DNA of 64,000 nucleotides, taken from the NCBI GenBank assembly GCA_022548915.1, contig JAKZES010000003.1, forward strand, positions 162,754 to 226,753. The letters run 5' to 3'. Positions 1 through 7,837 of the stretch are shown in pieces. The stretch's first letter is position 1; each line of letters opens with the position of its first letter. A program made the position numbers and the translations under genes. The DNA comes from Verrucomicrobiaceae bacterium E54. Lineage in GTDB: Bacteria > Verrucomicrobiota > Verrucomicrobiia > Verrucomicrobiales > Akkermansiaceae. The notes under the pieces are model-generated. The model worked only from the letters and a program-made list of their open reading frames with translations. It searched no databases and was not told the origin of the DNA.

Positions 1-4
1 CTAC

Positions 5-481
5 ATGATGGGCTTCGAGAAGTTCTCGCTGACCTACTACGGTGGCCCGGGATTCGTTACTCTTAAGATTATGACTTCCGAAGAGGCTTCACTGGGAGAC
101 GTGATCGTCTCCTCGCCAGATCAAATGAATCAAATTGATGTGCCTAATGGCTACGGTCTGAGAGTTATCGTGGCACCGGTTGAGAGCTGGCAAGGCGAAC
201 GAAACGGCACCCTTATCGCTGTGACACCGGGCGAGGGAGTTGAAGAGGAAGTGCAATACCTCAATGGTGTTAAGAGCGGCGACCTCATTGCAGGCTTCCC
301 TCAGTTCCGGATGTGGGGATACGGCATCTTCAAGTTGGTGCTCTTGAATCCACAAGCAATGACATTGACGATTGAGCAAAGCGACAACGCCCAAGCCTGG
401 GAAACTCTTGAGAGCAAACGAATCGAGGCAACGGAAGCGAAGCAGTTCTTTCGTGCGCGTCTTGAGTCGGTAGGCGAATGA
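5..481 (+). CDS. Hypothetical protein, 158 aa, possibly 5'-partial
   Basis: I do not recognise this protein. It reads from an ATG four bases into the window, so the true start may lie outside. There is no signal peptide or membrane segment, and the composition is that of a soluble, mildly acidic protein with several Gly/Tyr-rich strands near the start (TYYGGPGF). Its stop codon overlaps the ATG of the next gene by 4 nt (ATGA), so the two are translationally coupled and probably act together. Codon use is less GC-extreme than in the downstream TPR-like gene, which hints at a mosaic region. Confidence 0.55.
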   Translation: MMGFEKFSLTYYGGPGFVTLKIMTSEEASLGDVIVSSPDQMNQIDVPNGYGLRVIVAPVESWQGERNGTLIAVTPGEGVEEEVQYLNGVKSGDLIAGFPQFRMWGYGIFKLVLLNPQAMTLTIEQSDNAQAWETLESKRIEATEAKQFFRARLESVGE

Positions 482-834
482 GTTCAGAAGCAGAAGGACT
501 GGCCGATCTCGGCCTCTGGCAGGACGCGTGGGATGCGCTCGAATCCCTCCCAGCAGAGGATCGAGCCGAACCTGCCGCCCTGCGTGTCCGGATGAGGTGC
601 TGCCCCGGGGTCGGTGCCTGGGAGATTGGCGAGCACCTTGCCCGGGTGCTCCGTGATGGCGGGGAGGAGGATCGGGAGGTCGCGGCCCGGTTCTACCACC
701 AGCTGGCGGTGTTCCATGCCCGGGTCGGCAACCGGGAGGCGGCGGAGGGGGCGATCAAGTCAGCCGTGGATGCCTGGCCCGACATCCGGATTGAGCTGAT
801 CGAGGGCCCGGTGCTGGCGGAGGAGATCTGGTAA
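478..834 (+). CDS. Small TPR-like helical-repeat protein, 118 aa
   Basis: This is a short soluble protein of alternating Leu/Ala-rich helices in a TPR-like pattern (GLWQDAWDALESLP near residues 12-25, and AEGAIKSAVDAWP near 88-100). Small TPR proteins of this kind usually serve as interaction scaffolds; no enzymatic motif is visible. The ATG overlaps the stop of the preceding gene, so the pair forms an operon. The last 114 bp recur, diverged but collinear, at 4906-5019, so this gene or its locus was once duplicated. A run of ten or more Gs follows the stop codon. The partner is unknown. Confidence 0.6.
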   Translation: MSSEAEGLADLGLWQDAWDALESLPAEDRAEPAALRVRMRCCPGVGAWEIGEHLARVLRDGGEEDREVAARFYHQLAVFHARVGNREAAEGAIKSAVDAWPDIRIELIEGPVLAEEIW

Positions 835-878
835 GGGGGGGGGGTCGCCCTCTGGGGGCCTTCGTCTCGGGGTTGGCG

Positions 879-906
879 TTGACCCTTAGACTTGGAGAGC
901 TAGAAG
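879..906 (+). promoter_or_regulatory. Putative promoter of the IS-truncated gene at 912
   Basis: TTGACC at 879-884, a 16-bp spacer and TAGAAG at 901-906 lie 5 nt before the GTG at 912. This matches the close promoter-to-start spacing seen at several other genes in the window and is the reason for choosing that start. Inferred by eye only. Confidence 0.4.
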
Positions 907-911
907 TAGTC

Positions 912-1101
912 GTGAAGCCGTCACCAGTGAAGATCTTCTGCGTAACCGACGAGCCCGAGCGGATCCTTGAGTCGGGTTTCACCGACGAGGAGGTGATGGA
1001 CTTCGGATCGGGAATGTTTTGCAGCAATAACCCAGCTGCCGAGGCGACCTTGAAGACAGGAGCAAAGAGCCTTAGCTTAACGCTTCCGGATTCACGTTCG
1101 A
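912..1101 (+). pseudogene. 5' fragment of a small ADP-ribosyltransferase-like protein, cut by the IS3 element
   Basis: The frame opens at GTG 912 behind a promoter-like sequence and runs into the left end of the insertion sequence. The readable part has the layout FCVTDEPERIL..GFTDEE......GMFCSNNP, which resembles small ART-like/toxin proteins that begin with a 'fTD.pe.Il..GF.D......GvflSd.P' pattern. That resemblance is from memory and weak. About 63 codons survive; the natural C-terminus is lost. A short frame beyond the IS (around 2530-2640) could be its tail, but I could not join the two convincingly. Confidence 0.35.
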
Positions 1102-1159
1102 TGAGAGCCGGTCCCGCGAAACGGAGCCAGTGAGCTTGTTATGATGTGGTAGGCTTCGG

Positions 1160-1501
1160 GTGGCGTCAGCCAACCGAAGAACCGTGAAGAGAAAGAGAAG
1201 AACGCACAGCGCCGAGTTCAAGGCGCGCATCGCCTTGGAAGCCCTGAAGGGCATCAAGACCATCAGCCAGATCGCCCAGGACGAGGGGATTCACCCCGTC
1301 CAGGTCAGCCAGTGGAAGAAGGACCTGCAGGAGCGGCTTCCCGAGGTGTTCGCCTCGGGCAAGGCCGGTCGTGACGAGGCCCGCAGGGCCGAGCGCGACC
1401 GGGAGCGCCTGGAGCGCAAGGTCGGCCAGCTGGTCATCGAGAAGGAATTCCTCGAAAAAAAGTGCGGGGAGCTGGGAATCGATCTGAACGAAAGGCCATG
1501 A
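1160..1501 (+). CDS. IS3-family transposase OrfA (helix-turn-helix protein)
   Basis: This 113-aa protein has the typical OrfA layout. A basic N-terminus (KRKRRTHSAEFKARIALEAL) leads into a helix-turn-helix (TISQIAQDEGIHPVQVSQWK, about residues 35-54), followed by a leucine-zipper-like coiled coil (ERDRERLERKVGQLVIEKEFLEKK written over residues 78-101). OrfA binds the IS ends and regulates transposition. The GTG at 1160 is the first plausible start. Near its 3' end an A7G run at 1455-1462 allows a -1 shift into the orfB frame to make the OrfAB transposase. Confidence 0.85.
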   Translation: MASANRRTVKRKRRTHSAEFKARIALEALKGIKTISQIAQDEGIHPVQVSQWKKDLQERLPEVFASGKAGRDEARRAERDRERLERKVGQLVIEKEFLEKKCGELGIDLNERP

Positions 1502-2328
1502 TCGAGAGAGAGCATCCCCAGCTGAGCATCCGCAAACAGGCCAAGATGCTCGGAGTGAACCGCAACCGCCTCGAAGCGAAGGAGCGGATCAGCGACGAGG
1601 ATCGCGCGATCATGCGCGATCTCGACGAACTGCACACGCGCCGACCGGTCTATGGCCAGCGCAAGCTGGCCGTGGAGCTGCGCAAGCGTGGCTGGAAGAT
1701 CGGGCGCAAGCGGGTCAGGCGACTCATGGAGATCATGGGCATCGTGGCGGTGGCACCGAAACCGCGCACCAGCGTGCCGGACAAGTCCCACCGCACCTAT
1801 CCGTACCTGCTGCGGGGCCGGGAGGTGTCCGCGCCTGACGAAGTCTGGTGCGCGGACATCACCTACATTCCGATGGGCCGCGGCTTCGCCTACCTGGTGG
1901 CCATCATGGACTGGAAGAGCCGAGCCGTGCTCTCGTGGCGGATCTCCAATACCGCCGACACTCGCTTCTGCCTGGAGGCGCTTGCCGAGGCGGTGGCGGT
2001 TGCCGGGCGCGCGCCTGACATCTTCAACACCGACCAGGGCTGCCAGTTCACCAGCCGCGAATGGACCGGTACGCTGGAGGAACTCGGCGTGAGGATCAGC
2101 ATGGACGGTAAGGGCCGCTGGATGGACAACGTCTTCATCGAGCGTCTCTGGCGCAGCCTGAAGTGCGAGGACATCTACCTGCGGGACTACCGGAATCTGG
2201 CGGAGCTGGAGGCCGGGGTCTCACGCTGGATGGTCGATTACAACCGGGAGCGCATCCACGAGGCGCTCGACTACGAGACGCCTTGGTCGATCTACCGGCC
2301 GCAACCCGAGCTTGCCGAGGCGGCCTGA
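1462..2328 (+). CDS. IS3-family transposase OrfB (DDE integrase core)
   Basis: OrfB carries the rve-type DDE core. The first Asp lies in WCADITYIPMG, the second in FNTDQGCQFTS, and the Glu in NVFIERLWRSLK, at the spacing normal for IS3 transposases. An N-terminal helical HTH_21-like segment with RPVYGQRKLAVELRKRG precedes it. It lies in frame -1 relative to orfA and is normally made as the OrfAB fusion through slippage at 1455-1462; a GTG at 1462 could also give OrfB alone. The frame is open throughout, so the element may be active. Confidence 0.88.
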   Translation: MRGAGNRSERKAMIEREHPQLSIRKQAKMLGVNRNRLEAKERISDEDRAIMRDLDELHTRRPVYGQRKLAVELRKRGWKIGRKRVRRLMEIMGIVAVAPKPRTSVPDKSHRTYPYLLRGREVSAPDEVWCADITYIPMGRGFAYLVAIMDWKSRAVLSWRISNTADTRFCLEALAEAVAVAGRAPDIFNTDQGCQFTSREWTGTLEELGVRISMDGKGRWMDNVFIERLWRSLKCEDIYLRDYRNLAELEAGVSRWMVDYNRERIHEALDYETPWSIYRPQPELAEAA

Positions 2329-2347
2329 AGAGATGAAAACCAGCTCC

Positions 2348-2430
2348 GGAAAGTTGCCCACAAGAACCCGTCGCTCCGACGAGCTTCGTCCCGGCCCATT
2401 CTCGCGCCGGAACCTTGTGGACAACTTTCC
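2348..2430. repeat. 17-bp inverted repeat in the 3' non-coding part of the IS
   Basis: GGAAAGTTGCCCACAAG at 2348-2364 is repeated in inverse orientation at 2414-2430 with one mismatch, separated by 49 bp. The copies could form a hairpin that protects the IS from outside transcription, or mark a small nested element. There is no T-run for a standard terminator. Confidence 0.6.
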
Positions 2431-2761
2431 TCCAAGGGCGGAACCAACCGAACCAAAACCACCAGCCACCCGGGCCACCGCATCATAACTTAAATCCGCC
2501 CGGCACTGGCTCCGGGCAGGGGACCGGCTCTATGTGGGGCACGACACCGCTGTGCATCGAAATCAATGAGTTGCTCCTCGATGATTTTCTCGTTTCAAGC
2601 TATCCCTACTGGGATCCCGTTGAAGCCCCGGAAGAGGCGGCGGATATCCCCTGTCCAACTCCTCAGGGGGACGCTCCACGGTCAACATCCCGGCGCGATG
2701 ACGGGCGTAGTCCGCCGCGCCGCGAACCGAGCGGAGCCAGTGGATGCCGAAGTGCAGATCC

Positions 2762-4789
2762 TTATGGCGTGACTACAACCTTCAGCCTCGCAAAAAGCTG
2801 ATCGCCATCGGAAATGCTGGCGGGCAGCGAAACCGTCACCTTGTCAATACCGCGAGCAAATCCATTAGGCTCTTCCGTGATTGTAATCTGATCCTTGCCT
2901 GGTCCCTGATGGACCGCTGCCGTCCATCCAACAAGATCGCTACAATACTCCAACTGAATTTCTGTGCTCGCGTCATCTTTTGCCTCAACGAAGCGGCGGA
3001 ACACGATCTCGACCTTGTTATCCTCCGAATCGGTGTCGAGTACCTCAGGCCCCAATGATCCATCGTCACCTCCATTGGTTGGATCACCTCCGAGGACCCA
3101 CTCTAGACCGGTCGCAAGTCCTCCATGATCAAAATCATGCTCTGGATCTGTGTTCGTCAATCGGTTCTGGAATATGGAGCCAACCCATGCGCTGTAGCGA
3201 CTGGCAAGGGCAGACGCTTCGTGGAGTCCAATCATTGATCGGCCCATCGCGTCTCCAACAAGCATGTATGTCTCAGCGTTGTAGTTGTATCGTCGTAAAT
3301 AATTTCCGGGAGAAATACCTGAATCTCGCCAATATGGACGAGTGTCAACGGACATTACATTGTTTTTGAACTCAGGGTAGTTAGCTGAATCACCATCCAC
3401 AGCCATTTGTGCATTAGCAATCTGCAAAAAATTTCCACTCTGAGCATCGCCAAGAAAGCCTATAGTGGCCACAACAAAGGGAGTGGATAAACTGGATCGC
3501 CCAGGGTATCGATCAGCGAAGTATTGTCTCAAACTCTTAATCAACCTTACAAGGTTCTCCTCGTATTTGATGGTGTGTGCCGCCTGCGTCTCAACCTTTC
3601 CGGCAGCGTCACGATACCCTTGCCACCACACGTAGCCGGCAATTTCAAATCCCTGGCCCGACCAATCTGGGTACTCAGTCGAAAAATTGTCGAGAATATC
3701 GACGACGTTGTCTACCGAGTAGACAGACCAGAAATTAGTCCACGATAAACCAAAGCCAGGCTCTGAATCACTATCTGAAAAATGAGCCGATTTACTAACG
3801 TAAAGTACTCCATTATGAAGAACAGGAAAATTGGAATTGTACAAGTAAGAATCTTGCCATGATCGGGATACAAACATATCGTTCTCATCGAGAAAATAAT
3901 CATTGTAGTCCTTGCCAGCATACCACCCGATGGGTATTGGGTTTGAGCCCGTAGCCCAATATTCGGGTGATTCTCCGTGACCGGGATAAGTTAAGCCAGT
4001 GCCGGCGTCAAACCTAGGACTAGATGGTGGGAGCAGGTCCCATCCGAGCGCTCTGTTTCCTGTAGAGGCCCGGATCAAAAGGACGGGTTCGTCGTGAAAC
4101 CAGCCAAGGACGCTACCGAAACCTAGCTCTGGACCAAAGTATCCCGGTCGCGCGTCGTACCATGTCGGAGAAAGCAGGCTCTTCTCGGCGTTGTTTCCGT
4201 TTGATTCGTAGGCGTGTATTCGAACATCCTGCCTGGTCTCCCATCCCCAATCAGGTTCACTGACTGAGGTCTGAAGGTAAGTGAACTTGTGTTCACTTCT
4301 AACGATTTGTTCGAGACTTCCTTGTAGCGTTCCTCCGACAAAGCCCCAGCCATTCATCCCGTAGGATCCTGACATGATGTAGACTTTTACGGGCTTTGTG
4401 GTTTCTCCGGGAGATTGATCGGGATTGGGAAGAGGGTAAGGTATGCGCGGCTTTTTGGATGAATCATTTGGATCTGTGAAAGAGGCATAGACCTCGTACC
4501 AGTCACCTGCACCGTCTTCATCGGAATCTGGGTTTCTTGGAGACGTTCCGGTATTTTCAGGAGAAACGTAGATCCCTGTTCCAGTCTCGGCGAAGTCTTC
4601 CAAGCCGTCATGATCAGTATCAAACCCGAGGACATTGAATGTGCTGGAAAGGAATGCAACCGCTGCCAAATAATGGGGTAGCGGAAGAACAAATTGGTTG
4701 TACGAACCTTCCCTTTTTACGGCTAGGACGATGGAGGACCAGAGGCAGCGGATGGAGGATTTGGATGTTGTGGAAGGGGTGAATTTCAT
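2762..4789 (-). CDS. Sialate-O-acetylesterase-like (SASA/SGNH) exported protein with replaced catalytic positions
   Basis: After a hydrophobic segment (about residues 34-55, a likely signal peptide if a later start is used) comes an Asp-rich thrombospondin-3-like calcium stretch (DTDHDGLEDF, NPDSDEDGAGDW). A carbohydrate-esterase domain follows: KVYIMSGSYGMNGWG near residue 140, YVWWQGYRDA near 387, and YNYNAETYMLVGDAMG near 502. In active relatives the first block reads AGQSNM, with the nucleophilic Ser; here it is SGSYGM. The last block normally holds HYGHNAETY, but here the His positions are Arg/Asn. The fold is recognisable, but the catalytic residues appear lost, so this may be a binding protein. 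The start at 4789 is uncertain. No operon partner is seen. Confidence 0.65.
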   Translation of the reverse strand: MKFTPSTTSKSSIRCLWSSIVLAVKREGSYNQFVLPLPHYLAAVAFLSSTFNVLGFDTDHDGLEDFAETGTGIYVSPENTGTSPRNPDSDEDGAGDWYEVYASFTDPNDSSKKPRIPYPLPNPDQSPGETTKPVKVYIMSGSYGMNGWGFVGGTLQGSLEQIVRSEHKFTYLQTSVSEPDWGWETRQDVRIHAYESNGNNAEKSLLSPTWYDARPGYFGPELGFGSVLGWFHDEPVLLIRASTGNRALGWDLLPPSSPRFDAGTGLTYPGHGESPEYWATGSNPIPIGWYAGKDYNDYFLDENDMFVSRSWQDSYLYNSNFPVLHNGVLYVSKSAHFSDSDSEPGFGLSWTNFWSVYSVDNVVDILDNFSTEYPDWSGQGFEIAGYVWWQGYRDAAGKVETQAAHTIKYEENLVRLIKSLRQYFADRYPGRSSLSTPFVVATIGFLGDAQSGNFLQIANAQMAVDGDSANYPEFKNNVMSVDTRPYWRDSGISPGNYLRRYNYNAETYMLVGDAMGRSMIGLHEASALASRYSAWVGSIFQNRLTNTDPEHDFDHGGLATGLEWVLGGDPTNGGDDGSLGPEVLDTDSEDNKVEIVFRRFVEAKDDASTEIQLEYCSDLVGWTAAVHQGPGKDQITITEEPNGFARGIDKVTVSLPASISDGDQLFARLKVVVTP

Positions 4790-4905
4790 GGGGAATAGGG
4801 TCTCCGCAAATCGCCTAATCCAAAATCAGGAGCGGAACAAGTTTGAACTTAGGAGTGTGTCGGTTCCAGGTGCCAGGAGTATTTTTGGGCCCTCGATTTC
4901 TCAAG

Positions 4906-5019
4906 AGGATCGGCAACCGGGACGCGGCGGAGGGGCCGATCAAGTCGGCAGTGGATGCCTGGCCGGACATCCGGATTGAGCTGATCGAGGATTCGGTGCT
5001 GGCGGAGGACGTGTTTTAG
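4906..5019 (+). pseudogene. Duplicated 3' end of the TPR-like gene at 478-834
   Basis: This 114-bp stretch is collinear with 721-834 and keeps the reading frame, ending in its own stop (TAG in place of TAA). By eye there are 16 differences in 114 bp, about 86% identity. The encoded tail (R-I-G-N-R-D-A-A-E ... L-A-E-D-V-F) is preserved, but nothing upstream matches the parent gene. It is a remnant of a duplication or recombination that placed the IS and the esterase-like gene between the copies. Confidence 0.75.
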
Positions 5020-5232
5020 GGAGAGGTGAGGATGGCGACCCGCCTCCAGTCACCCGCAAACGAGGTTCTCGCGCAACTTCGCGCCCGGTGCTGAAGCGCT
5101 CCCATCCGGATCACCCGGAAGATCGCAGAGGGCGCAAACGGGAACGTTTGGGCGGCGATGGGGGATTTGGAGGTGTGGATGGGGTGACGTGCGGCGCTCA
5201 GCCTGATCGCGACCGGACCGCCGAAGGGCTGC

Positions 5233-6360
5233 TCAGGGATCGGGTTGGAGGGGGTATGATCCGTCCGTTTGGCTCTTCCCGGGCGTCCTGTCAGCTACGG
5301 CGGAGTCCTTGTGTCCGTTGAGAAGAAATGGAACCACTGCGTAGGCAATCCCTAAGACTAAGAGGAGGATGAAGAGTTTGCCGAGGCACCCGGACCGCTT
5401 TTTCTCCTGGCTCGATCCGATCTCATCATCGTAGGGAGGCTTGTTTATGATGTCCGCAAGAGGCACATGGCAACTACTGCAAGTAGTCGTTCCTCGCGCC
5501 CAAGGGGCATCGCACCTTGGACATTTGAACCACTTGAAGCCACAAGAGAGACAAGTGAGGGCACGCGGGTGTAGGCCTCTTCCGCATTTCGGGCAGGGTG
5601 TTTCTATTCCTTCCTCGCGTGGGCGCTCTCCTCGGCTGCACGGCGTGCAAACACCAGCGTTTCTTTCCGAAATTGCCACGAAAATTAGCGTGCCGCAGTT
5701 TGTGCAAGGAACTTGAGTTTCAATATCTATTCCCGGATTTCCGCGTCTTAAGATCTCCCTTTTCGCTATTTGCCGAAATGAAGAGCAATCGATCTTATCT
5801 TTCTCAATTGACTTTGTTGTTTCATCAATCCAGCCAAATGCATCCTCGTATTTGTAGTGGTCCTCCTTAATAAGGTTGTAATTAATATCTTCTATTGTTG
5901 CTAGTTCGAGCAGTGTTTCGTCAGATAAAACAAAAGAAGTTCGTTCGAGAATTTTGCTTATCCGCTTCGCGACTACCGAGACCTCATCGAGGGATTCTAC
6001 CTCGATAGTTTCGCATTTACTTACTAGCTTTCGCAGCAAACCGGGGGTAAGCAATTTGGCAAATACACCCAAGGAATCTACAACCTCGGTTTCGCTGTAA
6101 CGGTTTGAGGCGACTCTAACCTGAATAAACGCAAATAGTGGTATTGTTGGGCTATTGTCCTTTAACGGGTCTATTGCGTAGCTGTCTTTTATTCTAGCTA
6201 GGACTTTGATGACCCTGAACATTCTCTCAATGCTCACGGTGTTTAATGCCTGGACCAGTGGATCTATAGCCGGTTCCCCGACTGAAACTAAGTCATCCGA
6301 TGCTTTGGCCCGTAGCCTGTAGTCCTTTTCGTTAATCAGCGTGTTTACAAGGGAGTGCAT
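5233..6360 (-). CDS. HEAT-repeat / multi-zinc-ribbon protein with C-terminal membrane anchor, 375 aa
   Basis: The first ~200 residues are helical and HEAT-like (KASDDLVSVGEPAIDPLVQAL near 18-38). Several CxxC zinc-ribbon knuckles follow: CTNCG, CTPCS, CPKCG, CLSCGFKWFKCPRC and CSSCHV, roughly residues 215-300. A single hydrophobic helix (KLFILLLVLGIAYAVVPFLL, about 327-346) and a short polar tail end the protein. It is probably a membrane-tethered scaffold with its domains in the cytoplasm; no catalytic motif is visible. The 5' half is clearly more AT-rich than the neighbours, a sign of separate acquisition. The ATG at 6360 is followed by a continuous frame. The role is unknown. Confidence 0.65.
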   Translation of the reverse strand: MHSLVNTLINEKDYRLRAKASDDLVSVGEPAIDPLVQALNTVSIERMFRVIKVLARIKDSYAIDPLKDNSPTIPLFAFIQVRVASNRYSETEVVDSLGVFAKLLTPGLLRKLVSKCETIEVESLDEVSVVAKRISKILERTSFVLSDETLLELATIEDINYNLIKEDHYKYEDAFGWIDETTKSIEKDKIDCSSFRQIAKREILRRGNPGIDIETQVPCTNCGTLIFVAISERNAGVCTPCSRGERPREEGIETPCPKCGRGLHPRALTCLSCGFKWFKCPRCDAPWARGTTTCSSCHVPLADIINKPPYDDEIGSSQEKKRSGCLGKLFILLLVLGIAYAVVPFLLNGHKDSAVADRTPGKSQTDGSYPLQPDP

Positions 6361-6870
6361 TAGATATCCTAATTAGGTGCTAGAAAATTGCATTTTCACC
6401 CTGCTCGTCATGCCCCGGATCGAAGGGCTGTCGGGTCGGTGTTAGGGGGTTGCATGAGGGGAGAGAGGAGGCGGTGGAGTCTGAGAAGCTGATATGCTGT
6501 ATGGTGCCTGGTGGTTGGCGGGCGCGGTTTGGGGCTCAAACGCGGCATTTACTTCTGTTTTGTGTTGGTTGCGGCATGGCCTGGGCGATTGGCAAGCTGC
6601 TTCTAGCAGCGCATCGACTGCCTTTACAAGGCATTGACCCTCATAAGGAAATCTATTCCCGCCCCCGCCAAAGTCCTTGGGTCTCCCCACCCCCATCCAA
6701 ATCCTGACAAAGTTGCCAAACGTGCTTTACACCTTTTCGGGGCCTACGACGGGCCGCTCAGGGGAAGCTGGTTTTGGCTCACCATCCAGGTAAGTCGCTG
6801 ACTTCAAGGTGCTCGCAAAGGCTCGGCTGGTAGCTCGCCAGAAGCGGCCCGGTGACCTATCATTCCGGCA
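6361..6870. other. Intergenic stretch without a supported gene
   Basis: This lies between two divergently read genes. I see short open frames on both strands but none with a start signal, codon pattern or recognisable motif, and no clear repeat or hairpin. It presumably holds the promoters of the flanking genes. Confidence 0.5.
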
Positions 6871-7341
6871 ATGATCAAGCGCATCGTCAGTGGAGGTCAG
6901 ACCGGAGCCGACCGGGCCGGGCTGGATGCCGCGATTGCCGCAGGCGTGCCGCACGGCGGGTGGTGTCCCAGGGGGCGGAAGGCCGAGGACGGACCGATTC
7001 CCGAACGCTACAACCTGACAGAGACGAAGTCGGCATCCTGCCTGACCCGCACGGAATTGAATGCGAGGGATTCAGACGGGACGGTGATCCTCACCATGGG
7101 AGCGCTCTCGGGCGGCTCGAAGTGGACGGCGGAGTTCGCCGACAAGCACGGTCGCCCGTGGCTGCACCTGCGGCTCGACGGGATGACCGACGAGGGCGCT
7201 CAGGCGGCGGTTAGAGCCTTTGTTGAGGAGAACGGGATTCGGGCGCTGAACGTGGCAGGATCCCGGGGCAGCAAGGAGCCTGAGCTCAATGGGCGGGTGA
7301 GATCGATTCTCGTGGCTGTTCTGCGCGAGTTGGGCGGATGA
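6871..7341 (+). CDS. SLOG-fold 'putative molybdenum carrier' family protein
   Basis: The N-terminus IVSGGQTGADRAGLDAAIAAG is the hallmark of the putative molybdenum carrier family within the SLOG/Rossmann nucleotide-binding superfamily. It is followed by HGGWCPRGRKAEDG and the conserved Leu/Thr-rich core. SLOG proteins bind nucleotides or nucleotide-derived ligands; the name is historical, and a role in molybdenum transport is not established. The length (156 aa) is normal. It is the only rightward gene in a cluster with DUF4326, DUF5131 and DUF3987 genes, families common on phages and islands, so a role in nucleotide sensing or processing during phage-host conflict is a reasonable inference. 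Confidence 0.8.
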   Translation: MIKRIVSGGQTGADRAGLDAAIAAGVPHGGWCPRGRKAEDGPIPERYNLTETKSASCLTRTELNARDSDGTVILTMGALSGGSKWTAEFADKHGRPWLHLRLDGMTDEGAQAAVRAFVEENGIRALNVAGSRGSKEPELNGRVRSILVAVLRELGG

Positions 7342-7432
7342 AGAGACCGGGGACACACATCCCCCTATCCCCATGTTGGCCGCCACGGGGTGGAGAAGGC
7401 TCGGCAGCCCCTGCCGCCGAGCCTCCTGTTCT

Positions 7433-7738
7433 TCATTCGTCTTCCCTGTTCGCCATCTCCAGCAGGATGTCGGCGTGGCATTGCTCACCGGGCTTGCAGT
7501 AGCAGGCCAGGTCCATGCCACGAATTTCCGGAAGGGAATCGAGGAGCTTCTGTCTCCTTTCCGCTTCGAAGTCCGGCATGTCGCCATTGATCCAGCGCTT
7601 GAACATGGCGATGGCTTCGGATCGAGTCATGCCGTTCTCGCCAATCTTGAAGGGATTTCCGAATCGGGATCGGCGGGCCACTCGCTTGGTGTTCGGCGGC
7701 AGCTTCTTGTACATGCCGCATTGGATGCGCTTGGGCAT
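7433..7738 (-). CDS. DUF4326 domain protein, 101 aa
   Basis: This small protein has the DUF4326 pattern: basic N-terminus, SRFGNPFKIGENGMTRSEAIAMFKRWI, then LACYCKPGEQCHADILLE, whose Cys/His cluster is the conserved core of the family. DUF4326 proteins are often linked to SLOG or nucleotide-processing enzymes on phages and plasmids; no biochemical role is firmly known. I chose the ATG at 7738 because GAGAAG lies just upstream; a start at 7786 would add 16 residues without a ribosome-binding site. It is read away from the SLOG gene and downstream of the DUF5131 gene. Confidence 0.75.
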   Translation of the reverse strand: MPKRIQCGMYKKLPPNTKRVARRSRFGNPFKIGENGMTRSEAIAMFKRWINGDMPDFEAERRQKLLDSLPEIRGMDLACYCKPGEQCHADILLEMANREDE

Positions 7739-7837
7739 GGTCTTCTCGGTGCTCTGAGTTTCGGGACAACTTTCTGTATCGTTCATCGTCGTGTGATGGT
7801 GGTGCCCCGGGGGGATTGGACCCCGGGGCTGTGCTAT

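Larger units (their letters stand above)
1102..2533 (+). mobile_element. IS3-family insertion sequence (orfA/orfB with frameshift)
   Basis: Imperfect terminal inverted repeats bound the element: the left end at 1102-1132 and the reverse complement of the right end at about 2503-2533 share AGAGCCGGTCCC and, further in, GGAGCCAGTG. Inside are overlapping orfA and orfB in the usual IS3 arrangement, with an A7G slippery run at 1455-1462. I found no clear target-site duplication, so it may be old or part of a rearrangement. About 200 bp of non-coding DNA separates orfB from the right end and carries its own inverted repeat (2348-2430). Confidence 0.8.

Noticed and set aside
2534..2761. Short frames right of the IS as a separate gene
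   Set aside because: No start signal or stable codon pattern; at best the lost tail of the truncated gene at 912.
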